A stretch of 64,000 nucleotides of DNA. Origin: Selaginella tamariscina (taxonomy: Eukaryota > Streptophyta > Lycopodiopsida > Selaginellales > Selaginellaceae). How positions within the stretch are numbered: position 1 is the first letter of the stretch; each line of letters starts with the position of its first letter. The position numbers were made by a program, and so were the translations under genes. Where the stretch lies: the NCBI GenBank assembly GCA_003024785.1, contig PUQB01000079.1:610772-674771 (forward strand), read 5' to 3'. The notes under the pieces are model-generated. The model did not search any database and was not told the origin of the DNA. It saw only the letters and a program-made list of their open reading frames with translations. Positions 1 to 9,787 of the stretch are shown here, one piece after another.

Positions 1-155
1 CCGAGCTGTCTCTAGTCTCCACACGCTGCTCTCCAAGAAAGGCTTCCAATAATAGTGTGCCCTTAATTCTCTCTTAGATCTAGGTATAGCTCCTTAGGAA
101 TATTCTAGCTTATACCTTTCTGGGGAATATTCTTTGATTCGTTATATGGGTCATA
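1..155. other. Unique left flank
   Basis: This stretch has no second copy in the window. The homology shared with the later segments starts at about 156, where the sequence CACTACATCTAAAG begins. No coding or RNA gene is visible in it. Confidence 0.5.
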
Positions 156-279
156 ACACTACATCTAAAGTTTGTCACATGGTTCAATATGTAACAACAA
201 TTAACTCCAAAGTAAAAGTAAAAGTCATAGTAAAAACTACGACATCTAAAGAAAAATGGTAAGTGACAAGTTTGTATCA

Positions 280-560
280 ACTTTAAGAAATTAAATGATG
301 GCACACATTAAGATCATCACCCCATTCCTTTCATGGAGAGATATTGGACAAGGTGGTATAGCATGAAATGTATACATTTTGTGATGAGTTATTTTCAAGT
401 TAGGATTCAAGAAGAAGACTAGTTGAAGACCACTTTTACCACACCATGGGGAACCTTTTGTTTATAAGGTGATGCCATTTGGATTCACAAATGCTCCAAC
501 AACATTTCAAGGATTGATGAATAAGATGTTTAATCATATCTTAAATTATTCATTAAGGTT
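280..560 (+). pseudogene. GyA Ty3/Gypsy reverse transcriptase relic, copy A (first part)
   Basis: Fossil pol fragment. The + strand shows the palm region of a Gypsy reverse transcriptase: a TTPWGTF-like stretch followed by YKVMPFGFTNAP, the conserved segment before the catalytic aspartates. Matching pieces lie at 43860-44140 and 60480-60750. The element is broken: coding similarity stops near 560 and resumes at 5056 after a 4.5 kb AT-rich interval. No gag, protease or LTR of this family was found beside it. Confidence 0.8.
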
Positions 561-634
561 TCGACAACAATGACCATAATAAAAAGTTATTCTTCCCATT
601 ATTATTATATATTGAATGGATTGTTTTGTTTATA

Positions 635-960
635 TGTGTGACAATAATTTTGATCCTCTGCCTTATTTATCTTATGCAATACCCAAATTAGAAAAAAAAA
701 AAAAAAAAAAACTTAAACTTTTTACTTATATGGATTTTGTTATCATATTTACATGACATGTATATATGTAATATAATCGTATTGTATATTACATATACTA
801 CACCACTCACATATAAATTATAAACATGACTCATATGTGTTTTTCCTGTTTTATATTACCTCTTAGAGTTTTGTTCCAACACTTGTAACTCCATTATTGC
901 TAACCACAACTCCAATATATGTGTCTCCTTAGATTGTATAAAGTTCTCGCAAGGGATTTT
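635..960 (+). repeat. Diverged direct repeat, left member
   Basis: Matches 3085-3415 in direct orientation. Shared landmarks in order are a TGTGACAATA-like start, CTTATGCAAT, the stretch ACTACACCACTCACATATAA, CTCATATG, TATTACCTCTT, CACTTGTAACTCCATT and a final TGTATAAAG. The core, about 790-930, looks around 80 percent identical and the rest is lower. The same pair occurs in C (about 44228-44525 and 46600-46930) and D (about 60838-61135 and 63215-63545). It could be an old LTR pair or an internal duplication. Confidence 0.65.
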
Positions 961-1399
961 CTTTTTTCCTCCCATTCAAAATGAAAACTCTAGTTTAACT
1001 AATGTAATATAAAGTTTTCAATTCTTTGTAAGTAATCTATATATCAAATGATTATGGGTGGCTCATATAATTCTTGATGTTTATTTTCAAAGTTTATATG
1101 TATTGCTTGAGCATTTGCATTTATAAATTAAGTTTCAGAAATTGGACCTACTCCACCCCTTTGCTATTTGGACACCCACCTAAATATTTAAAAAAAATAA
1201 ACCTTCACGATTATTATTTATACATATAATTTATTATAAGTAAACCTTTTGAAATACATATTTTCACTGGGTTTTAATGTTTTTATCAATGAACTATGTA
1301 AACCGAAATAATCATTTATATAATATAAATATTATGCTAATATTATTTTATATTTATTAAATATTTTATTAATGACTAGGCAAAGGGCCAATTGGTGTT

Positions 1400-2010
1400 T
1401 ATGAAAGAGCCCTTGGTTATGATGATCCATGTCCACTTGGGTATTTGTAGTCCTTCATATTCTCCATCACCTTATCTACACGTTCCTAGTTGAGTGGCTT
1501 ATACCTCAACTCTTTGTGCAACGAAAACCTATCATGTACAATGTGATAAACTAAAACCCTTTAAATTTAGATTTTGACAAGACAACCCAAACCTTGTCAT
1601 CCCAATGAATTGTTGGATAATATGTATATGATATATCCATGTCGTCCAAGACATCGTTGTGTTTAGCTTTTCCTTCCCAAGAACTACAAATGAGTGTGTA
1701 CCCAAGCTTGCACGAAACCCTTCACAAGTTTTGAAGTGCAAATGATCTTAAACTTGTTGCAAGCACTATCATTTGTATTCCAAAGAAGTTACAAGGGCAT
1801 GAGATAAATTCTTTCTTTTGAGTGCGAACATTCATGATCAATATTGAGATATCTTAATTTGTGAACTTTCTAAAGTAAAGGAAATCACCAACAGCACCAA
1901 CTAACCTAAGCCACCCAGAAAACTTGTGCCATTATATGTATGTAGGGCTAAAATAAATGGATGCAGTATATTTCCTTAATAATCTTCTCCTTCATTTCCT
2001 TAGACACACT
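1400..2010 (-). pseudogene. Unidentified minus-strand coding-like relic
   Basis: On the minus strand, several short open stretches lie in neighbouring frames between about 2010 and 1400, including a 69-residue one at 1532-1741. Copies recur in C (45052-45246) and D (around 61680-61870). The amino-acid composition (many W, Y, D, F) is unlike random AT-rich DNA, which hints at a decayed gene. No family was recognised, and it may be spurious. Confidence 0.2.
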
Positions 2011-2026
2011 ATAAACGAATACAATC

Positions 2027-2272
2027 ATGGAAACTCAATGTTTTCATGACTCCCCAAGTATTGCCCCCAACAAATTGGGTAATCCAATCTCTTACCTAGG
2101 GTTAGGAAAAACTTGTAAGATATGCGCGTGCATGAGTTACCTAGGGTTAAGAAAAGCTCTTAATATATATAAGATATGGGCGTGCATGAGTTATCCACGC
2201 GCGAGTTTTAACAATGTCGTGTGCAATATTTGTATCAAAGATAACATTAATATGCAACCCCAACTTCAATAA
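2027..2272 (+). CDS. Short ORF, 81 residues, hypothetical
   Basis: This ORF opens with ATG and ends TAA. Its cysteine-containing middle is a tandem DNA repeat, because AGATATGNGCGTGCATGAGTTA occurs twice about 60 bp apart, giving two KI(C/W)ACMSY peptides. A near-identical 81-residue ORF lies at 45553-45798 and a related one at 62213-62410. That conservation is expected from recent segment duplication alone and is not evidence of selection. No known domain. Probably not a real gene. Confidence 0.15.
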   Translation: METQCFHDSPSIAPNKLGNPISYLGLGKTCKICACMSYLGLRKALNIYKIWACMSYPRASFNNVVCNICIKDNINMQPQLQ

Positions 2273-3084
2273 TTATCACATTATGTGATAAATTAGTCTA
2301 TAGTGTGTTGTGCAAGTAGATTGTTCTTGATAGGACAAGATGTTTTGGTGCAATGCTCTTTCTAAAGGGTGTAGCGATGGTGTAAGGAGGATATATATGC
2401 TCGGAAATGTTATAAGCGAAAGGTTATTTAAGAAAGTTTCCAAGAGTTTGATCTTTGTTCTAAGAATTGGACGTGGTTACCAGTGCTAAAGATAAACAAG
2501 GGGCTCTCTAGCCTATGGTGCTTTTTATAGTAATTTGCAATTGAATGTTCAGTAATAAAGTAAAATATTAAGATATATGCCCACCAAACTTATTAGTATT
2601 GGAAGTCAAAAAATATTAATCTATATAAAGTCTTTGTAAATCAAAGGAATATAAAATTAATTTAATATTGTACACCCTTATGGGATATTTAAAAACTTAA
2701 CTGAGATAAATCTTTTATAAATACCAATATAGCAACTATATATACACTTGTATATAAAGCATACATACACATATAGTTTATGAACATGTAGGAAGGATAG
2801 ATACTAAGAGAACAATTTACCATATTACCAATGAATGTAAGAAACAACAGTTATTTCCTTTATTGTAATACTAAGGAACTTTAAGGGCATGTAATATTTG
2901 CATATGTATGAATTAGGGATATTGGATGTCCATGTAGTTGAGGTAAGATTATAACACTTTTAAGAAATGTTGCATATATAGATTATCACACGAGAACAAT
3001 TGGTGGCAGGAGTGTCAATAATGAAGATTGATGTAGCAAGGGAAACAAACATAAAAAATTACTCTCTTCATTATTATTAATATG

Positions 3085-3415
3085 TGACAATATATTTTTG
3101 TCTAATTAAATTTATTTTTCTTATGCAATCTCCAAATTCGAAAGAGATTTAAATTTTTTATTTATATAGTTTTATATTAGTCATGTTATATAATCTATAA
3201 TTTTTTATTATTATATTTACACTACATATATATATAATATAAAATAATAGCATATTACATATACTACACCACTCACATATAAATTATAAGCATAACTCAT
3301 ATGCGCCTTTAGCTGCTTTAAATTACCTCTTGAGAGTTCTATTGCCACACTTGTAACTCCATTGTCATTGACTGTGACCACCAATATATGGTCTTCTTGG
3401 AATGTATAAAGACAT
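3085..3415 (+). repeat. Diverged direct repeat, right member
   Basis: Partner of 635-960, about 2.45 kb downstream in the same orientation, with the same order of landmark blocks. If the pair are LTRs, the enclosed 2.1 kb holds no recognisable gag or pol, only the minus-strand relic and the short ORF. The borders are vague because the flanks are themselves AT-rich. Confidence 0.6.
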
Positions 3416-3650
3416 TATCCCTAACCTTTTAAGTTTACTCATGCATAGGCTTAATATTTAATGACACTTAAGTTGTAACCTTAACAACTTAGTTATTATC
3501 CTCAATTTGAGATTAACTCAATTGTTATTATTCTTAATTTAATTTAATGAATTTGCTTTTAACTCAATTATTGTCCCTAACGTAGTGAGTTTATCCATGT
3601 ATGATTGTACATGGTCATGCATGATCTAACAACATGAATTTAAAATTTAA

Positions 3651-4043
3651 GAATGGCACGTGGGTTTAGAATTTAGAATGGCTATTTGATAAAGTTTAAA
3701 ATGGCTATTGATGGAGTGTTGATGACACACGTTTAAGATTTAGGATGGTGTTCAATAAGATTTAGTATAGTGTTGAATAAAATTTAAGATAGTGTGAATC
3801 TTACAATTTTCACAACATCCATCAATTCTTGTGAATCACACATGTATGTAGGTATGTAGAACAACATCAAAGTTTGCAACACTCTATGCTAACACATGTG
3901 TTTATTTAGTCCCTATTAATGGCCATTTTAAATCAGATCCAACGCTTATCCTAAATCCTATTTAAATGTGTTCATTGACACCCCATCAATTGTAGTTTTA
4001 AACTCTATCCAACGGCCATCTAAATTCTAATCCCACATGGCAT
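3651..4043. repeat. Foldback: long imperfect inverted repeat
   Basis: The left arm (about 3651-3790) and the right arm (about 3911-4043) are reverse complements with mismatches. GGCACGTGGGTTTAGAATTTA pairs with TAAATTCTAATCCCACATGGC, and similarity continues through GAGTGTTGATGACACAC against the matching stretch in the right arm. The loop is about 120 bp. The same foldback occurs in C (47187-47590), and its left arm runs off the window end in D (63800-64000). Such a structure can give a long hairpin transcript or mark a foldback-type MITE. No target duplication was identified. Confidence 0.7.
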
Positions 4044-5055
4044 TATTAATACTGTTATATCATTCAAGCATGGATTATCCATGATATGGGAATCTTAAGA
4101 CATGGTGATAGTGTTGCAAACTTGGACGTTGTTTAGTATGATTCTACATATTTGGGCGTGTTTAGTTACAAGGGAAGATGCATCATGACTAGACATAACT
4201 GTAAAATGATTTCCAAGTGTGGTAAATGGATTGGCAAGGACAACATGGGAATTAATGTCTTCCAAGAGCTTGAATGAACTAAATGTGGCAACCACCTTTG
4301 TGTGAATCTTGGGAGAGTAAACTTTTATAGGAGATGTTATAATATAGTCGATAAATGATTAATTCTTTGGGATGAGACATCACAAAGCATACTTTTGAAT
4401 GGATAATTATGAGAATGATATTAAGGATCTTTTTTACTAGAATTTGGAGTAATATATGAATTGCCTAATCTTATCCTTATTGTCATCATTCTACAAACTT
4501 TTTTGCATGTGCTCTATATATTTCATAATGAACTTCCATCAACATTGATCTTATCAACAATGCTTTAGGACTTTTAATATAAATCCCTAACCTAAGCACA
4601 AAGAGCTCTATACATCTTGTTCAAAAGTCCGGAGAGTTCTTAATCAAGGCAATAGTTTTAAATTTTTACATGTGAATTCGTACATTCATTATTCACTATA
4701 AAATGCTACATGCTTCTTAACATACTCTTTCACAAATTAGCTTATAATTAAAACTTATAAGTAAAACTAGTAAATGCTAATCTCACAGTGTCTTAAATTA
4801 GGAGAAATATAATGAAATATAGAAAAATTTATTACAAATAGTGAAAAACTTCACAACAGTCTTTACATTTTTTCACCAAACGGAGCAACTTAGTTTAGCA
4901 AGCCAATATCCTTGCTTAAGAGATACAAAACATATTATACACATTTTATCAATTAAATACTTTCTCATCTTCACACAATTGCTTACATTATTTCTAAATA
5001 ATTATATAAAGGTGGCAATAGCGAATTCATTAACAAATATAAATATAGCAATAGG

Positions 5056-5860
5056 ATGAGTCAATTGGAGAAGGTACAATTAGCATTCAAAATGATGGAT
5101 GATGCAAAAATATGTTTAAACCAAAAAAGTGTCAGATTGGTAGTACTAAGGATACCTTACTAGGACATGTGATTTCAAAGAACGACATTGAGCCAAGTAA
5201 AGAAGGTGAACAAGCTACTCATGTTGCAACTTCGATTTGTGTTAAGAGGTATAAAAAGTTTGTAAGGTTGGCAGGATACTATAACAGATTTGTGAAGGGA
5301 TTCACAAAGATGGCATATCCATTGAACCAACTACTTGACAAGGGAGTGGCATTTCAATGACCTCTTCATGTCAAATATCATTTAAGAAGCTCAAATTGTA
5401 CTAAGCTCACATCCAATTTTGATGGTACTTAAATGGAAAGATTTGTTTTATGTAATTTTAGAGTTGAAAAAGTTTTAATTACTATGATCTTGATGCAGAA
5501 GGGGAGAAGTGGATACTTGTTTTCTATTTATTATGTAGGAATGCAATTACAAGGGCCAAAGGTCAACTACCCATTATTGGAGAAGCAAGCAACAACAATC
5601 ATATATGCAATAAAGAAGTTTAAGCATTATTTGTGGACGCCACTTTGTTTTCCTCATTAACAATGTAGCAATTAAGTACATTGCCAATAATCTTAGGCTC
5701 ACGGAAAAGTTTTCTAGGTGGATCACAACCTTGGAATACGATTTTGAGTTTCAACATGAGAAGAGCACAAGAGCGGATCTAGCAAAAATTTTGGATGAAG
5801 GTGACATTGAGAAGTTTCATTATGTCTTGGAGGTTTGTGCTCTTTCACCCACCTGACTTG
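5056..5860 (+). pseudogene. GyA Ty3/Gypsy RT end and RNase H relic, copy A
   Basis: Fossil pol fragment continuing the relic at 280-560. On the + strand it starts MSQLEKVQ and shows the RT thumb/connection signature around KKCQIGSTKDTLLGHVIS (5120-5175), then YYNRFVKGF and MAYPLNQLLDKG. It goes on into RNase H around NYPLLEKQATTIIYAIKKF (5560-5625) and a tether-like stretch to about 5860. Close copies are at 28556-29300 (B) and 48609-48958 (C). The element is broken in several places, and nothing recognisable as the integrase zinc finger or catalytic core follows it. Confidence 0.8.
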
Positions 5861-6640
5861 GATGGATGGGATGTTTCCAAAGGGTTGTACATCGACCTAG
5901 AAGAAGATCATGCGCCAATCTCGACCTTATATGGTGATAAGTGAGTTACTTTATAGGATAGGGTGAGACAGTGTGCTTCGACAAGTAGTGGGTCGTTAGG
6001 AGATAAAACAAATTATAAAGCAATGTCATAAAGGATTTTGTTCCAAGAAGATAATCAATACAAGACATTTTTCGCTGACCCTCTTCAAGGATGTTAAGGA
6101 ATGATATCAATTCAAGAAATCTCTAAACGATTTGTTAGACATGGTTATTGTGCTCGTTAAAACTTGTTCAACTAAATTGGGCATGGAATGGTTAAGTCAT
6201 AATTTATTGATTATTAAACACTAACTATTCAGATTTGAAAATATTAAGGGTATTAAAGATTAATTAATTAATAATAAATACTAATTAAATAGTTACTTTG
6301 TTAATTATTATGAATTGAGAAAACTCATCCAAGTTGCATCTAAAACTCCTCAACACAAATTAATGAACTTTTGGCTTCATTGTATGGGTTAGAGACATTA
6401 CAAACCATAGCTAAGAGAATTATACTAAACAAATTGAAGTATGCAAGACTTGTGTTTTTTATATTTATGTGTATGTTTATAGTTTGTTACTGGAGATGCC
6501 ATTTGGGAAGATACGTTGGAGCAATTAGTATATAAATTTAGCAAACTGTTTTATTCGCTTATAAAACAAATCAAACATATTTGCTTAGAAAATGTTTTAA
6601 TTTGATTTCCAAATAGTTTTAGCTGCGTTATTATTAATCA
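5860..6640. other. AT-rich spacer after the RNase H relic
   Basis: The first 100 bp still look coding-like on the + strand (a stretch resembling SPT..LDGWD). After about 5950 no frame stays open. From 6230 the sequence is very AT-rich, with TTAATTAATTAATAATAAATA. The copy in B is 29300-30090. No RNA gene or element end was recognised. Confidence 0.4.
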
Positions 6641-6649
6641 AGCAATCCA

Positions 6650-7030
6650 ATTGGCTAGCATGTAAAACTAGACCATTTGAGCCATTGGATGCACCTTAGG
6701 ACAATTGCCAATCTAGCCATCCAATCAATGACATGTAGAATTGGACTCCGTGATGCCTAGCCATTGATCAGTGGCACGTAAATCTGGCCACATGATCTAG
6801 CTGTTGGATCAATCACTGTGAATCTTGGCTCAAATGAGCCACAACCTTATATTTATTAGGCCAGGGCACATACGGTTCTCTATCCAGCTGTATGTGTATG
6901 TTCAACTTGCAGGAATATTAAGGTTTAGTTCTCTCCATGTAAGTCATATGTAATTGCGTTGTAGATATGTCTTCTTCTTATTCATGTTGTTTGTACACTT
7001 GTGCTAGGGTGTTTGTCGGCCTGAATGCAC
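6650..7030 (+). promoter_or_regulatory. Promoter-like region upstream of the AT-hook gene, copy A
   Basis: This is a moderately GC-richer island in AT-rich surroundings. A TATA-like TATATTTATTA lies near 6849. Just upstream is GGCTCAAATGAGCC at 6837, a near-palindrome with arms GGCTCA and TGAGCC. Further upstream, CCATTGGATG, CCAATTGGC and repeated AGCCATT/CAATG blocks recur. A pyrimidine-rich leader (TTAGTTCTCTCCATG, TCTTCTTCTTATTC) follows the TATA. The layout fits a plant promoter and 5' leader, or an LTR promoter. The call rests on motif layout only. Confidence 0.45.
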
Positions 7031-7139
7031 ACATGAGTAAGTGTATGTTGCATACCTTTTGAGGCAAAAGGGATAATGCATGTAATAAAAAAAATGCACT
7101 AATTCCGATTCAGTTTACATGACAGTGTTATGGAGGGTG

Positions 7140-8400
7140 GCGCTCATGACAAGGAAAGGTACAACGTTCCCATAATCAATTTTGAGGTTGAAGAAACCAT
7201 AAGCTGGCTACATAAAGTTGTACCACATCAAAAATCCATCATTTTGCAGTAGGCCTCCTAAATTTTTTCAGAATTATTTTGAATTGGGGATCAGTCAACC
7301 ACTCTTCGAAGTTCACCTCCTTGGCCACCATCTCCACCACCACATACTCAGCCTATAGAGCTCGAGCAAGAACACACACAACCAAATCATGATGCATCTC
7401 ATTTGCACCATAGTACTACCTCATGGGATAAGCAATCTGAGAGGGGGACAAGCTCAAGGCTTTGGAAGAAGAAGCGTCAACGAACCCATCGGTGTAAGGT
7501 GGCACCATTGGCTAAGCCTATGCAAAAAACACATCAAAATGGTTCACAAGAAGAGGAGGGGGTTTCCACTACACGTGCTTGCAAGACATCCACTCCAATT
7601 ATCCAACTTGATATGGATAATTGCAATCCTTTGGATCAAGTGGTTCTTAAAGCACAAACATAATGCACTCAAGTTGATCATGAACTGGGGGATCACAATT
7701 CGAACAAGCGTCAACGAACCAGTCAGTGTAACGAAGCACCATTGGGTAAGCCTATGCAAGAAGCTCATTACAAAGAGGAGGGGGTTTCCGCTACACAAGC
7801 AATAAGCAACCAAGGTATTAAACCATGCAAAGATACAACTGTAGAAACCAAGAAGGCTCACAATTCGAACAAGCATCAACGAACCAGTCAGTGTAACGAA
7901 GCACCATTGGGTAAGCCTATGCAAGAAGCTCATTACAAAGAGGAGGGGGTTTTGCTACACAAGCAATAAGCAACCAAGGTATTAAACCATGCAAAGATAC
8001 AACTGTAGAAACCAAGAAGGCTCACAATTTGAACAAGTGTCAATGAACCAGTCAGTGTAACGAAGCACCATTGGGTAAGCCTATGCAAGAAGCTCATTAC
8101 AAAGAGGAGAGGGTTTCCACTACACAAGCAATAAGCAACCAAGGTATTAAACCATGCAAAGATACAACTGTAGAAACCAAGAAGGCTAGAGAACCAGAGG
8201 TGAGTTGCCACGCTATGCACTGGGAGAGGCTCCTGTAAGGAGGGGGGCAGGAAGACCACCCAAGATTAAGCCCCCACTAATAGATGAATCAATCATTTGT
8301 AGTGTTTGTGGAGGTAAGCCAGTCTTTGATCACTACAACAACAATGACATAAAGCAGATTAAGGTGAGATGCAAAACCTGTGGTAAAAGATGAGTACCTA
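7140..8400 (+). pseudogene. Degenerate AT-hook gene with 55-residue tandem repeats, copy A
   Basis: Unrecognised gene. On the + strand it runs through a region rich in proline (PPWPP near 7310-7340), glutamine and histidine, then basic clusters of the KKKRQRTHRC type. Three tandem 55-residue repeats follow (7694-8187), each with NSNKRQRTSQCNEAPLGKP and YKEEGVSATQA. The C-terminal part (8205-8393) has an AT-hook core (GRPPKIKPP) followed by a four-cysteine zinc-ribbon-like motif, CSVCGG at one end and CKTCGK at the other. The family is unknown. AT-hook plus basic repeats suggest a nuclear DNA-binding protein. The frame shifts several times and there is no clear single start, so this copy is probably dead. 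It lies 3' of a promoter-like region, inside an amplified composite segment, so it may be a host gene captured by mobile DNA. The second copy is at 30560-31855. Confidence 0.5.
7694..8187 (+). repeat. Three tandem 165-bp coding repeats
   Basis: Repeat units start at 7694, 7859 and 8023 (CACAATTCGAACAAGCGTC and variants), a period of 164-165 bp, which equals 55 codons. Each unit ends at AAACCAAGAAGGC. A weaker related unit precedes them near 7470-7560 (GTGTAAGGTGGCACCATTGGC), so the array probably grew from an older coding module. The same three units are in copy B at 31134-31625. Confidence 0.9.
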
Positions 8401-9574
8401 AGAGGGAAGTTAGTCTTTCAAAATAAAATTAATTTAAATTGTTTTTTGTTTTGTTTCTTTTGGAAAGGTATGTATCTATTTGACACACACTATGTAGTAG
8501 ACATGTGAAGTAGATGTTTTTCTATATAGAATACTCAAGTTTAAATTGTGCAACTCTCTTTGTCTTTGTTGAAGATACATGGCAATCTATGTTTACTATA
8601 GTCTTAAGGGCATACCTTAAACCGTAACTGGTGATTATTACTATCATATTAAAATTGAAATGTGTAATACATAATTATACATGTATGGGTATGAAAATAC
8701 ATAATTGGTAACTCAGTTGTGAGGAATCAATATGTGATTAAGAAGAACTTATATGTTATAGAGATCCAAATGCATTGTTCTTTTAGTTGTTATTAATGCC
8801 ATGGTATCCCTCTCTTTCACCCACACACCTATTTATGTTTTGGTGACTTCATATAAGCATTTGGGCATATCATCTTTAGTAAATACATACATATAGATGT
8901 AATATATATATAGCAATACATTAACATGATTAATCTCTCACATATCTATCCAAAGTATAGACCCTTTACTCACTCACCATACACATATAAAAAGTAATAT
9001 TGTACATTCCACATGTGTGTGTGTGTGCGTGTGTATACAAATGATTCTCTTGTACATGTATATATGTGTTGTAGTTACTAAAATTTACTCATGCATAGAG
9101 ACTTATAGTTGGATCAATAAGGCAAGGAGTGCCACAAATGGCAAGCAATAGTGCAACCACAATAGCTCCAACCACAGAAATAGTTATCATCTCTCATATA
9201 GTAAAATCAAGAAAATTGATGATGAACTTATGTGGCTCTTCAACTTATTATATATCAGGCCACATGCAATCAAGAAACTTATTTGACAGCTGCAAAAATG
9301 TTAAATTCAAGTTAAACCCTATTAATAGCATTTATTAGTGGTCTTCAGTTTATTTCAACATATATGTTGTAATTCAGATTTACAATACAGCTTCTTATTA
9401 ATTATAGAGATCTTCAATACATACAATTTAAAGAATTTAAATTCTTATGTAATTATATTAAGCTTGATTTAAATTATTGATGAGGTAAAATGTAGACTAA
9501 TACATACACATTTTACACCTAAGATGTCCATACAACTCTTTGAAAATGGAGAGAAGATAAAATTTATGGAACGG
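8400..9574. other. AT-rich 3' region and spacer, copy A
   Basis: No coding stretch was found. It contains a short GT-repeat (9014-9035), many ATACATA/TATATA runs and a TTTACTCATGCATAG block near 9085 that also occurs near 3432 in the 4.5 kb insert. It probably includes the 3' untranslated region of the AT-hook gene (TTTTGTTTTGTTTC near 8440). Copy B has the same region at 31855-32868. Confidence 0.4.
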
Positions 9575-9787
9575 TTTCACAATCCAACCCCTCCGTATTA
9601 GTGGTAATTAATTAAAACTTAATTAATTGACAAACATTAAAAATTAGGAAAAAAAACTGTATTTAAAAGAATCATATATATCAATCATGTATATAAATAA
9701 AATGGAGTCTTTTTACTTTAAATTTTGTTAATGCATATAAAATTATTAAATTAATTAACTTAATTAGAAAGGGGTTGGATTGTGAAA
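9575..9787. mobile_element. MITE, 213 bp, copy A
   Basis: Small non-coding AT-rich element with perfect 18-bp terminal inverted repeats, TTTCACAATCCAACCCCT at 9575-9592 and its complement at 9770-9787. The interior is almost pure A/T with TTAATTAATT blocks. The same element is at the same place in B (32869-33084), so it was present before A and B separated. It sits directly at the left edge of the GC-rich block. No clear target duplication could be fixed, so the superfamily is not assigned. Confidence 0.85.

Larger units (their letters stand above)
560..5055. other. 4.5 kb AT-rich insert within the GyA RT relic, copy A
   Basis: Non-coding, AT-rich sequence separating two parts of the GyA pol relic. 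The same insert lies at the same point in C (44140-48608) and D (60750 onward), and its right end is in B (27906-28555), so it predates the segment duplications. The motif ATTCATTAA occurs at both edges (near 548 and near 5024), which could be a target duplication but is AT-rich enough to be chance. Inside are a direct-repeat pair (635-960, 3085-3415), a foldback (3651-4043), a minus-strand coding-like relic and one short ORF. It could be a decayed non-autonomous element. Confidence 0.6.

Noticed and set aside
548-5033. ATTCATTAA at both insert edges as proof of a Mutator-like element
   Set aside because: The motif is AT-rich and common here, no inverted ends were found, and C and D keep only part of it at the left edge. 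Kept only as a possibility.
7544-8259. Minus-strand frames opposite the AT-hook repeats, with a repeated hydrophobic peptide resembling membrane segments
   Set aside because: Shadow of the + strand 165-bp repeats. The + strand reading has the recognisable AT-hook and zinc-ribbon-like motifs.
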